A stretch of DNA of 7,349 nt, taken from contig JAPUJA010000295.1 of assembly GCA_027296525.1 (NCBI GenBank), forward strand, positions 1 through 7,349, in the 5' to 3' direction. Positions within the stretch are counted from its first letter, which is position 1; each line of letters starts with the position of its first letter. The position numbers and the translations under genes were made by a program. Origin of the DNA: Pseudomonadota bacterium. Its GTDB lineage: Bacteria; Pseudomonadota; Alphaproteobacteria; UBA828; JAPUJA01. Shown one piece after another: positions 1 to 6,559 of this stretch. The notes under the pieces were generated by a model that was not told where the DNA came from, did no database searches, and worked only from the letters and a program-made list of their open reading frames with translations.

Positions 1-1
1 G

Positions 2-133
2 GGCTCCGGCTGGGTGTTCGCGCACACCATCGCGCGCGATGCGCCCCACCCCTTGAACGCTCCCTTCAGCCTCGAACGCTTCACGACTGGCGCGCTCGTC
101 GACGAGCACGGCGCGGCGGCCGTCGCCCATTAG
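2..133 (+). CDS. soxB: Sarcosine oxidase beta subunit, C-terminal end (partial)
   Basis: This is the 3' end of a gene that begins upstream of the window; 43 codons are visible before a TAG stop. The tail contains GWVFAHTIA, then HPLNAPFSLERF, and ends DEHGAAAVAH. This is the characteristic C-terminus of the beta subunit of heterotetrameric sarcosine oxidase. In this family the beta subunit carries FAD and covalently bound FMN and contains the site where sarcosine is oxidised to glycine; those residues lie outside the window. It is followed after 11 nt by soxD, whose Shine-Dalgarno AGGAG (132-136) overlaps the soxB stop, so the two genes are almost certainly co-transcribed. The identification rests on a short tail plus the very strong context of soxD, soxA and soxG directly downstream. 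Confidence 0.93.
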   Translation, partial: GSGWVFAHTIARDAPHPLNAPFSLERFTTGALVDEHGAAAVAH

Positions 134-144
134 GAGCGCTCCGC

Positions 145-435
145 ATGCTGCTGATCGAATGCCCCTGGTGCGGGCCACGCGACGAGGTGGAGTTCCGCTG
201 CGGCGGCGAAGCCCACATCGCCCGCCCGCAGGATCCCGACGCGCTCGATGACGCGGCCTGGGCGGACTATGTCTTCATGCGCACGAACCCCAAGGGCTGG
301 CATCGCGAACGCTGGTGCCACAGCCAAGGTTGCCGGCGCTGGTTCAATGTCCGGCGCAGCACAGTGAGCCACGAGATCACCGCCGTCTACAAGATGGGTG
401 AAGAGCCCCCCGAGGCGGAGGGAAGCGCGCAATGA
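145..435 (+). CDS. soxD: Sarcosine oxidase delta subunit
   Basis: A 96-residue protein of the size usual for the SoxD family, the small zinc-binding subunit of cytoplasmic heterotetrameric sarcosine oxidase. It starts MLLIECPWCG. Cys6 and Cys9, with His59 and Cys63 in WCHSQGCRRWF, match the Cys-Cys-His-Cys zinc set known from solved heterotetrameric enzymes. The middle carries the family-typical YVFMRTNPKG and the end has RRWFNVRRST. The subunit is structural: it packs against alpha and beta and is not itself a redox centre. The start is fixed by AGGAG at 132-136, eight nt upstream, and by the position of the Cys pair close to the N-terminus. The stop TGA (433-435) shares ATGA with the soxA start, indicating translational coupling. 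Confidence 0.96.
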   Translation: MLLIECPWCGPRDEVEFRCGGEAHIARPQDPDALDDAAWADYVFMRTNPKGWHRERWCHSQGCRRWFNVRRSTVSHEITAVYKMGEEPPEAEGSAQ

Positions 436-3400
436 ACGGCGCCTATCGGCTTCCGGGCAAGGGGCGCGTCGATCATGAAAGGCGCCTCAATTTCAATTTC
501 AATGGAAGGCGCTACGAAGGCCTCGCGGGCGACACGCTGGCCTCGGCGCTTCTCGCCAACGGCGTTGTTCTCGTCGCACGGAGCTTCAAATACCATCGTC
601 CGCGGGGGATCATGACCGCCGGCGCGGAAGAGCCCAACGCGCTCGTCCAGCTCGAGACGGGCCCCTGGTCGGAGCCCAACATCCGCGCCACCCAAATCGA
701 GCTCTATTCGGGCCTCGAAGCTCGAAGCGTGAACGCCTGGCCCAGCGTCGGGTTCGACATCGGCGCGCTCAACGGCCTGTTCGCGCGGCTCTTCGTCGCG
801 GGCTTCTACTACAAGACCTTCATGCGCCCGAAGCTCCTCTGGGAGCGGCTCTACGAACCCGCGATCCGGCGCATGGCCGGCATGGGCAAGGCGCCGACCA
901 CGCCCGACCCCGAGATCTACGACAAGATGCACGCCCATTGCGACCTGTTGGTCGTGGGCGGCGGGCCGGCGGGCTTGGCCGCAGCGCTTGCGGGCGCGCG
1001 AAGCGATGCGCGGGTGTTCCTGGTCGACGAGCAGAACGAGCTCGGCGGTTCGCTCTTGAGCCGCCGCGCCGAGATCGAGGGCGCCCCGGCGATGGAATGG
1101 GTCGCCAAGGCCGTCGAGGAACTCGAGGCGCGCGCGAACGTCACCCTGCTCACCCGCGCCTCGGCCTTCGGCTATTACGATCATAATTACCTCGGCGTCG
1201 TCGAGCGGCGCACCGATCACATCGCGCCATCGCGCCGCCCGCTGATCGCGCGCCAGCGGCTCTGGCATCTGCGCGCCAAGGAGGTCGTGCTCGCGACTGG
1301 GGCGATCGAGCGGCCCCTCGTCTTCGCCGACAACGACCGCCCCGGCATCATGCTGGCGAGCGCCGCCCAGAGCTACGTCAACCGTTACGGGCTCGCGCCG
1401 GGCAAGCGCGCGGTCGTCTTCACCAACAATGACGGCGCCTATGAGGCCGCGCTCGATCTTCTCGACGCCGGGGTCGAGGTGGCGGCGATCGTCGATCCGC
1501 GCTCCAAGCCCGAGGGCGAGCTCGCCGCTCTTGCCCGCAAACGCGGCATCGAGGTCCTCGCGAGCGCCGCGATCACCGCGACCCGGGGCCGCAAACGGAT
1601 CGCCGCCGTCGAGGTCATGGCACTCGAGGGCGATCGGGTTCGCGGCCCGCGGGCCTGGATCGGCTGCGATCTCCTGGCAATGTCGGGCGGCTGGACTCCG
1701 ACCGTTCATCTCTTTTGCCAGGCCAAGGGGCGGCTTCGCTACGATGCGACCAAGGCCTGTCTCGTCCCGGACGTTATCGCCCAGGCCACCCATGTGACGG
1801 GCGCCGCGAACGGCGGCTTCGAGCTCGCGGCGGTGCTCGGAGAGGGTTTCGCGGCGGGGCGCGCCGCGGCCTCCCGCGCGGGCTTCGAAAGCCCCGAAGC
1901 GCCGCCGATCACGGCCACGTCATATCGCGAAAGTCCGCTTCATCCCCTCTGGATCGTGCCCTCCGTCAAGCCCCTCGGGCGCGGTCACGGCAAACATTTC
2001 GTCGATTTTCAGAACGACATCACGGCCGCCGACATTCTTCTGGCGGCGCGGGAAGGCTACGAGTCGGTCGAGCATCTCAAACGCTACACGACCACCGGCA
2101 TGGGCACCGACCAGGGCAAGCTCTCCAACGTCAACGCGCTCGCGATCCTCTCCGGCACCCTCGGCCAATCGATCCCGGAGACCGGGACCACGACCTTCCG
2201 CGCGCCCTACACGCCGGTGAGTTACGGGGTGCTCGCGGGCCGCGATATCGGCGATCTCTCGGATCCCATCCGCATCACCGCGATCCATGAGTGGCACCTC
2301 GAGCGGGGCGCCGTGTTCGAGGATGTCGGCCAATGGAAGCGCCCCTGGTATTTCCCTCGAAAAAACGAGGACATGGCCGCGGCGCTCAAGCGCGAGTGCA
2401 AGGCGGTGCGCGAGTCGGTGGGCGTGCTCGACGCCTCGACGCTCGGCAAGATCGACATCCAGGGCCCGGACGCCGTCGAGTTCCTGAACCGCATCTACAC
2501 CAACGGCTGGAGCACGCTTACGTACGGCCAGTCGCGCTACGGCATGATGTGCCACGAGGACGGCATGGTGTTCGACGACGGGGTGACCACGCGGCTGGGC
2601 GAAAATCGCTTCCTGATGACGACCACCACGGGCAACGCGGGCCCGGTGCTCGACTGGCTCGAGAGCTGGCTCCAGACCGAATGGCCCGAGCTTCGGGTTT
2701 ACTGCACCTCCGTCACCGACCAGTGGGTGACCGTCAGCATCGCCGGCCCCAAGGCGCGAAAGCTGCTCGGCGAGCTCGCGCCCGAGATCGCGCTCGACGG
2801 GGAGAGCTTTCCCTTCATGACCTTTCGCCAGGGAAAGGTCGCGGGCGTCGAGGCGCGCCTCTTCCGGGTGAGCTTCACGGGCGAGCTTTCCTTCGAGATC
2901 AACGTCCCCTCCTGGCACGGGCTCCATGTCTGGGAGGCGGTCATGGCGACGGGCGAAAAACACGGCATCACGCCCTATGGCACCGAGACGATGCATGTGC
3001 TGCGCGCCGAAAAGGGCTTCGTGATCGTCGGTCAGGACACCGACGGCACGGTCACGCCCGAGGACCTCGGCATGGGCTGGATCGTCTCGAAGAAGAAGGA
3101 TTTCCTCGGCCGGCGCTCCTTCGCGCGCGTCGACACCGCGCGATCTGACCGCAAGCAGCTCGTCGGGCTCCTGCCCGATGATCCTAAAGAGGTGCTGCCC
3201 GAAGGCACGCAACTCGTCGGCGACGCGAACGCGCGTTCGCCGATGGCGCGTTCGCTGATGGTCGGCCATGTGACCTCGAGCTATGCGAGCGCGGTGCTCG
3301 AACGCTCCTTCGCGCTCGCGCTTGTCAAAGGCGGGCGGGCGCGCATCGGCGAGACGCTCTATGCGCCGCTCGTCGGGAAGACCGTGGCCGCGCGCATCAC

Positions 3401-3446
3401 CGAGCCGGTGTTCTTCGATCCCAAGAACGAGCGGCGCGATGGCTGA
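432..3446 (+). CDS. soxA: Sarcosine oxidase alpha subunit
   Basis: A 1004-residue protein of the full length expected for the alpha subunit of heterotetrameric sarcosine oxidase. Three regions can be read. Residues about 18-100 form the ferredoxin-like N-terminal domain with GDTLASALLANG and SFKYHRPRGIM; it has no cysteines, as expected for this 2Fe-2S-like fold that lacks a cluster. Residues about 170-480 are a pyridine-nucleotide-disulfide-oxidoreductase-type domain with the dinucleotide loop VVGGGPAG (174-181), ATGAIERP (288-295) and a late TGAANGG (456-462); in the family this domain binds NAD+. Residues about 615-1000 are a GcvT-like folate domain with LDASTLGKIDIQGPDA, YGMMCHEDGMVFDDGV and DGTVTPEDLGMGW. 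That domain receives the methyl-derived one-carbon unit from the beta subunit on tetrahydrofolate. The start overlaps the soxD stop (ATGA) and the end overlaps soxG by 8 nt. Oddity: residues 934-943 read ARSPM then ARSLM, encoded by a tandem 15-bp repeat. Confidence 0.97.
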   Translation: MNGAYRLPGKGRVDHERRLNFNFNGRRYEGLAGDTLASALLANGVVLVARSFKYHRPRGIMTAGAEEPNALVQLETGPWSEPNIRATQIELYSGLEARSVNAWPSVGFDIGALNGLFARLFVAGFYYKTFMRPKLLWERLYEPAIRRMAGMGKAPTTPDPEIYDKMHAHCDLLVVGGGPAGLAAALAGARSDARVFLVDEQNELGGSLLSRRAEIEGAPAMEWVAKAVEELEARANVTLLTRASAFGYYDHNYLGVVERRTDHIAPSRRPLIARQRLWHLRAKEVVLATGAIERPLVFADNDRPGIMLASAAQSYVNRYGLAPGKRAVVFTNNDGAYEAALDLLDAGVEVAAIVDPRSKPEGELAALARKRGIEVLASAAITATRGRKRIAAVEVMALEGDRVRGPRAWIGCDLLAMSGGWTPTVHLFCQAKGRLRYDATKACLVPDVIAQATHVTGAANGGFELAAVLGEGFAAGRAAASRAGFESPEAPPITATSYRESPLHPLWIVPSVKPLGRGHGKHFVDFQNDITAADILLAAREGYESVEHLKRYTTTGMGTDQGKLSNVNALAILSGTLGQSIPETGTTTFRAPYTPVSYGVLAGRDIGDLSDPIRITAIHEWHLERGAVFEDVGQWKRPWYFPRKNEDMAAALKRECKAVRESVGVLDASTLGKIDIQGPDAVEFLNRIYTNGWSTLTYGQSRYGMMCHEDGMVFDDGVTTRLGENRFLMTTTTGNAGPVLDWLESWLQTEWPELRVYCTSVTDQWVTVSIAGPKARKLLGELAPEIALDGESFPFMTFRQGKVAGVEARLFRVSFTGELSFEINVPSWHGLHVWEAVMATGEKHGITPYGTETMHVLRAEKGFVIVGQDTDGTVTPEDLGMGWIVSKKKDFLGRRSFARVDTARSDRKQLVGLLPDDPKEVLPEGTQLVGDANARSPMARSLMVGHVTSSYASAVLERSFALALVKGGRARIGETLYAPLVGKTVAARITEPVFFDPKNERRDG
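3231..3260 (+). repeat. In-frame 15-bp tandem duplication inside soxA
   Basis: Two head-to-tail 15-bp units, GCGCGTTCGCCGATG (3231-3245) and GCGCGTTCGCTGATG (3246-3260), differ at one base (C/T). They are in the soxA frame and encode ARSPM followed by ARSLM (residues 934-943), just before the conserved GHVTSSY segment of the folate domain. The near-identity suggests a recent slippage or unequal-exchange duplication that kept the frame. This stretch is a surface-loop region in GcvT-like domains, so a five-residue insertion could be tolerated; that last point is inference. Confidence 0.8.
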
Positions 3447-4044
3447 CGCGAAACGAAGCCCCCTCGCCTTCATGACGAGCGCGCTGGCCGAGGCGGAAGT
3501 GCCGGACGCGGTCGCGCTCCGGGAGCTGTCGCCCCGGACGCAAATCGATCTTCGCGGCGAGGTGGCGGACCCGGCCTTCGCCGGGACCGTCGAGAGCGCG
3601 CTTCGCTTGACCCTCCCGAGGACGCCCAATCGCGTCGCCGACGCCGGCGGGCTCCTGGCGCTCTGGCTCGGCCCCGACGAGTGGCTTCTGGTCGGCCCCG
3701 AGGCGAGCGACCTCGAGGCCCGGCTTCGAAGCGCGCTCTCGGGCCAACATGTCGCGATCACCGATGTCTCGGCCAACCGCACGGTGCTCGAGCTCGGCGG
3801 CCCCAAGGCGCGCGAGATCCTCAATAAAGGCTGCCCGCTCGATCTCGACCCCCGGGTCTTCGGGCCCGGACAATGCGCCCAATCGATCCTCGCCCGCGCG
3901 CAGCTTCTCTTGCACCAGCGCGACATCGAACCTACTTATCATCTCTATGTCCGAGGCTCGTTCGCGTTCTACGCCGCCTCCTGGCTGATCGACGCGATGA
4001 AGGAATACCGCTTCGCGAAGCGGGGCGGGAGGAGAGAGAGATGA
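3439..4044 (+). CDS. soxG: Sarcosine oxidase gamma subunit
   Basis: A 201-residue protein matching the SoxG family in size and motifs, completing the alpha-beta-gamma-delta enzyme. Recognisable parts are LRELSPRTQIDLRG (28-41), LALWLGPDEWLLVG (73-86), VAITDVSANRTVLELGGPKA (105-124), GCPLDLDPRVFGPGQCAQS (131-149) and the C-terminal YHLYVRGSFAFYAASWL. SoxG is a structural relative of the GcvT/folate-binding fold; it has no known catalytic role of its own. The ATG at 3439 was chosen because it lies 8 nt inside the end of soxA, giving a short coupled overlap, and because the longer open frame upstream is only a shadow of soxA. No strong Shine-Dalgarno precedes it (only a weak GAG near 3429-3431), so translation probably depends on ribosomes finishing soxA. 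Its last codons (RGGRRER) are written in purine-rich sequence that doubles as the sdaA ribosome-binding site. Confidence 0.94.
   Translation: MADAKRSPLAFMTSALAEAEVPDAVALRELSPRTQIDLRGEVADPAFAGTVESALRLTLPRTPNRVADAGGLLALWLGPDEWLLVGPEASDLEARLRSALSGQHVAITDVSANRTVLELGGPKAREILNKGCPLDLDPRVFGPGQCAQSILARAQLLLHQRDIEPTYHLYVRGSFAFYAASWLIDAMKEYRFAKRGGRRER
4027..4043 (+). promoter_or_regulatory. Strong Shine-Dalgarno for sdaA embedded in the soxG tail
   Basis: GGGAGGAGAG at 4027-4036 lies immediately before the sdaA ATG (4041), with the AGGAG core (4030-4034) six nt from it. The same bases encode the Gly-Arg-Arg-Glu-Arg end of SoxG using AGG and AGA arginine codons, whereas most arginines in the window use CGN. 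The start and stop share ATGA. Together these features indicate efficient coupled translation of sdaA and fix its start. Confidence 0.85.
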
Positions 4045-5420
4045 GCGTCAGCGTCTTCGAGCTTTTCAAGATCGGTCTCGGGCCCTCGAGCTCCCACACC
4101 GTGGGGCCGATGAAGGCCGCGCGCCGCTTCCTCGAGGAGGTCAAGCCGCTCGATCGCGTCACCCGCGTCACCGTCGAGTTGTTCGGCTCGCTCGCGCTCA
4201 CGGGCGCCGGGCACGCGACCGATACCGCGATCCTCCTGGGGCTCGCGGGCGAGCGGCCCGAGGACGCCGATCCCGAGACGGTCCCGGCTCTGCTCGTCGG
4301 GATCCGCGAACGTGCGCGCATCGCGCTTCTAGGGGTGCATGAAATCGCCTTCAACGAGGCCGACGATCTCCACTTCAAGATGGGCGAGATCCTGCCCTTC
4401 CACACCAACGGCATGCGCTTCACCGCGTTCGGGATCGGCGGCGCCGTGTTGTCGAGCGACGAATTCTATTCGGTGGGGGGCGGCTTCATCGTGAGCGCGG
4501 CCGAATCCGAAGGCGCCGTGACCGCCCCCACGGAACAGGCGAAGCTCGACATCCCGTACGACTTCCGCTCCGCCGACGAGCTGCTCGCCATGGGAAAGCG
4601 CGACGGCGCGACGATCGCGGAGATGGTGATGGCCAACGAAAAATACCTGCGCGGCGAAAGCGAGATTCGCGCCGGCATCATGCGCCTCTGGGGGGTCATG
4701 AACGATTGCATCGAGCGGGGCTGCGAGACCGGCGGCTCGCTTCCCGGGCGGCTCAAGGTTCGCCGGCGGGCGAAAGAGCTCAAGGAGAGGCTCCTGGAGG
4801 AGGCGCGCCGGAACGCGCGCGGGCCCAACGAGGCGATGGACTGGGTGAGCCTGTTCGCGATTGCGGTCAATGAGGAGAACGCCATGGGCGGGCGCGTCGT
4901 GACCGCGCCGACCAACGGGGCCGCTGGGATCATGCCGGCGGTCTTGCGCTACTACCGCGACTTCTGCCCGGACGCCGACGAGGAGGGCATCGTCACCTTC
5001 TTCCTGACCGCCGCGGCGATCGGCTCGCTCTTGAAGCGCAACGCCTCGATCTCGGGCGCCGAGATGGGCTGTCAGGGCGAAGTCGGCTCGGCCTCGGCCA
5101 TGGCCGCCGCCGGCTTGGCCGCGGCGCTCGGGGGCTCGAACGAGCAGGCCGAGAACGCCGCCGAGATCGGGGTCGAGCACCATCTCGGCATGACCTGCGA
5201 TCCCGTCGGCGGGCTCGTGCAGATCCCCTGCATCGAGCGCAACGCGATGGGCGCGGTCAAGGCGATCACCGCCGCCTCACTGGCGCTCAAGGGCGACGGC
5301 ACCCACTATGTCTCGCTCGACAACGCGATCGAGACCATGCGCCAGACCGGGCTCGACATGAAGAGCAAATACAAGGAGACAAGCCAGGGGGGCCTCGCCG
5401 TCAACGTGCCCGAGTGTTGA
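4041..5420 (+). CDS. sdaA: L-serine dehydratase (L-serine ammonia-lyase), iron-sulfur type, single chain
   Basis: A 459-residue cytoplasmic enzyme that deaminates L-serine to pyruvate and ammonia. The N-terminal beta domain opens with FKIGLGPSSSHTVGPM (residues 9-24), the hallmark of the iron-sulfur serine dehydratases. The catalytic alpha domain carries MGGRVVTAPTNGAAGIMPAV (282-301), GAEMGCQGEVGSA (339-351) and CDPVGGLVQIPCIERN (386-401). Cys344, Cys386 and Cys397 are the three expected 4Fe-4S ligands. The chain ends at Cys459, which matches the C-terminal cysteine that in single-chain type 2 enzymes inserts into the active site and caps the cluster. Both domains are in one chain, as in E. 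coli SdaA/SdaB, not split as in Bacillus. The start is set by the ATGA overlap with soxG and the strong Shine-Dalgarno; the open frame extends upstream but that part is a soxG shadow. Coupling to soxBDAG suggests that it consumes serine formed from sarcosine-derived glycine and methylene-THF. Confidence 0.96.
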   Translation: MSVSVFELFKIGLGPSSSHTVGPMKAARRFLEEVKPLDRVTRVTVELFGSLALTGAGHATDTAILLGLAGERPEDADPETVPALLVGIRERARIALLGVHEIAFNEADDLHFKMGEILPFHTNGMRFTAFGIGGAVLSSDEFYSVGGGFIVSAAESEGAVTAPTEQAKLDIPYDFRSADELLAMGKRDGATIAEMVMANEKYLRGESEIRAGIMRLWGVMNDCIERGCETGGSLPGRLKVRRRAKELKERLLEEARRNARGPNEAMDWVSLFAIAVNEENAMGGRVVTAPTNGAAGIMPAVLRYYRDFCPDADEEGIVTFFLTAAAIGSLLKRNASISGAEMGCQGEVGSASAMAAAGLAAALGGSNEQAENAAEIGVEHHLGMTCDPVGGLVQIPCIERNAMGAVKAITAASLALKGDGTHYVSLDNAIETMRQTGLDMKSKYKETSQGGLAVNVPEC

Positions 5421-5437
5421 GGGGGAGGTAAGGCGCG

Positions 5438-5470
5438 ATGCGCCCTGACGATCTCGCAAGCGCGCGTTGA
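5438..5470 (+). CDS. Possible mini-ORF or decayed gene start after sdaA
   Basis: An ATG at 5438 is followed by nine more codons (MRPDDLASAR) and a TGA at 5468-5470. It lies 9 nt downstream of GGGGGAGG (5421-5428), a ribosome-binding site as good as those of the real genes here and placed directly after the sdaA stop, as for a further operon gene. The ATG sits in the loop of a 5-bp GC hairpin (5432-5444), which might hinder initiation. It could be a tiny translated peptide, the remnant of a lost downstream gene, or coincidence in GC-rich sequence. I recognise no family and assign no function. Confidence 0.2.
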   Translation: MRPDDLASAR

Positions 5471-5477
5471 GCATTTT

Positions 5478-5499
5478 GAACGCGGGAGCCGCCCGGTTC
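5478..5499. terminator. Weak candidate bidirectional terminator hairpin
   Basis: GAAC at 5478-5481 pairs with GTTC at 5496-5499, and CGGG at 5483-5486 pairs with CCCG at 5492-5495. G5482 is bulged and the loop is five bases. The hairpin lies between two converging genes, where a shared terminator would be expected. There is a TTTT run just 5' of it on the + strand, but that reads as AAAA after the hairpin on the minus transcript, and no T-tract follows on either strand. Rho-dependent ending is equally possible. Confidence 0.25.
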
Positions 5500-5502
5500 G
5501 CC

Positions 5503-6381
5503 TTAGCCGAGATGCTCGCTAAACCACTCCCGCGCGGCGGCGGCGGCTTCCGCAAGATGCGACGAATAGACATCGAAGTGGCCGCAATCGATGGTCACGA
5601 GCCGTTTGGGCTCGAGCGCGCGCTCAAAGACCCGCATCTGATCGCCGCTCGGCGTGATGCTGTCGCGCGTCGCCACGATCATCATGAATGGGGTCGGTGC
5701 GATGCGCTCGATGAAGACATCGGGCTCGTATTCGAGAATGAGTTCGCGGCTGCGGAGCGTGATCTCGTTGACGAAGGCGCCGGTCTTGTCGGTCGCCTCG
5801 ACCCAGGCCGCCTCCTCCGTGCCGGGCTCGACCACGGGCGTGACCACGGGCGCCGCGCCGCGCGCCCTTGCGTCCCTATCGGCGATGAAGTCCTCGATGA
5901 GCGCGGGCATCTCCGCCGGGGGCACCCAGTGCGCCATCGTTCGGTGGCCGGAGACGAGCGGGGCCTGGGCGACGACGCATTTGACCCGCCGGTCGAGCGC
6001 GCCGAGCACGATGGCGTGGCCGCCCGAATAGCTCGTGCCCCAAAGCCCGATACGTTCGCCGTCGATCCCCGGGAGCGTGCGGGCGAAGCCGATGGCGTCG
6101 CGCATGTCGTGGACCTGCTGCCACGGATCGGCTTCCTGGCGGGGCTCGCCGCCGCTCATTCCGAAGTTCCGGTGATCGTAAAGGAGAGAGGCGAGCCCGG
6201 CTTCGGCGAAGGCGCCGGCATAATCCTCGAGACCCATCGCGATCACGCCGGAGAGCCCGTGGGTCATGACGATGAGCGGCGAGGGCTCCGCGCCTAAGCG
6301 CGGCATGTAGAGCCAGCCGGCGAGCCTTGTTCCGCCGGCGTCGAACGCGATATCGCGTCGGGCAAAATGCTTCGGGCTCAT
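5503..6381 (-). CDS. Alpha/beta hydrolase family protein
   Basis: A 292-residue alpha/beta hydrolase with no obvious signal peptide or membrane segment, so probably cytoplasmic. The oxyanion-hole HG (41-42) lies in VMTHGLSG, followed by LYDHRNFGMSGG (68-78). The nucleophile elbow is GLWGTSYSGG (112-121), in which Ser117 is the likely nucleophile. The acid is probably Asp240 in VATRDSITP and the base His268 in DCGHFDVY. The GTSYSGG elbow lacks the last glycine of classical GxSxG; this form is common in S15-peptidase-like and dienelactone-hydrolase-like esterases and in hydrolases compared with fungal polyketide transferases. The substrate cannot be told from sequence; an ester or thioester hydrolase or a small acyl transferase is plausible. 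It converges on sdaA and diverges from the flavodoxin-like gene, so it is its own transcription unit. The ATG is chosen because it leads straight into the first beta strand; the ribosome-binding site before it is only moderate (AAGGA, rather distant). Confidence 0.88.
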   Translation of the reverse strand: MSPKHFARRDIAFDAGGTRLAGWLYMPRLGAEPSPLIVMTHGLSGVIAMGLEDYAGAFAEAGLASLLYDHRNFGMSGGEPRQEADPWQQVHDMRDAIGFARTLPGIDGERIGLWGTSYSGGHAIVLGALDRRVKCVVAQAPLVSGHRTMAHWVPPAEMPALIEDFIADRDARARGAAPVVTPVVEPGTEEAAWVEATDKTGAFVNEITLRSRELILEYEPDVFIERIAPTPFMMIVATRDSITPSGDQMRVFERALEPKRLVTIDCGHFDVYSSHLAEAAAAAREWFSEHLG

Positions 6382-6411
6382 GCCCCTGCCGTTCCTTATC
6401 GACTCTTAGGC

Positions 6412-6421
6412 GATGATCATC
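6412..6421. repeat. Perfect 10-bp palindrome upstream of the hydrolase
   Basis: GATGATCATC is its own reverse complement and lies 31-40 bp upstream of the hydrolase start. It falls between the weak minus-strand promoter boxes noted at 6425-6430 and 6403-6408. That position is what an operator for a dimeric regulator would have, but a 10-bp palindrome can also arise by chance. Confidence 0.3.
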
Positions 6422-6540
6422 ATGAGGCAATTTCCGGCTCTATCGGGGAAGAAATTTCCGAGGCGGTGATCTCGCCCGCGGATTGCGCTAAGCTCGGCCC
6501 AGCAAACCCGCTCGTCGCCCCGGGACACGGCGATTTGATT

Positions 6541-6559
6541 TGCCCGAGCGCTGCCCGAG
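6541..6559 (+). repeat. TGCCCGAG direct repeat, one helical turn apart
   Basis: TGCCCGAG occurs at 6541-6548 and again at 6552-6559, with starts 11 bp apart and a CGC spacer. The pair lies 56-74 bp upstream of the flavodoxin-like gene start, where an activator or repressor site might sit. A spacing of one DNA turn would place both copies on the same face of the helix. Regulatory function is inference only. Confidence 0.3.

Larger units (their letters stand above)
5421..5502. other. Convergent intergenic gap between sdaA and the minus-strand hydrolase
   Basis: These 82 bp separate two converging genes. They hold a strong Shine-Dalgarno-like GGGGGAGG at 5421-5428, a ten-codon mini-ORF at 5438-5470, a small perfect hairpin GGCGC-GAT-GCGCC (5432-5444) and a bulged hairpin at 5478-5499. 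I see no run of T residues after either hairpin, so no canonical intrinsic terminator can be claimed. Confidence 0.7.

Noticed and set aside
489..503. AATTTC tandem hexamer near the soxA start
   Set aside because: It encodes the LNFNFNG beta strand of the ferredoxin-like domain, where alternating hydrophobic residues are normal for the family; two and a half short units are not notable.
387..1793. 468-codon open frame on the minus strand opposite soxA
   Set aside because: It lies fully antisense to the certain soxA gene, has low-complexity Arg/Ala/Gly/Asp-rich composition and no recognisable domain. Long antisense frames are expected in GC-rich genes.
1920..3926. 668-codon open frame on the minus strand opposite soxA and soxG
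   Set aside because: It crosses the soxA-soxG junction antisense to two well-identified genes, has biased composition and no family motifs. It is a codon-bias shadow.
4329..5183. 284-codon minus-strand open frame opposite sdaA
   Set aside because: It is antisense to conserved catalytic motifs of sdaA, has no domain signal and no ribosome-binding site that would argue for it.
5432..5444. GGCGC-GAT-GCGCC hairpin as an intrinsic terminator for the operon
   Set aside because: The stem is only 5 bp with a 3-base loop and no T-tract follows; GCGC hairpins are common by chance in DNA of this composition.
5467..6297. 276-codon + strand open frame opposite the hydrolase
   Set aside because: The minus-strand frame has a full alpha/beta hydrolase motif set; this one is Arg/Asp/His-rich with no recognisable domain.
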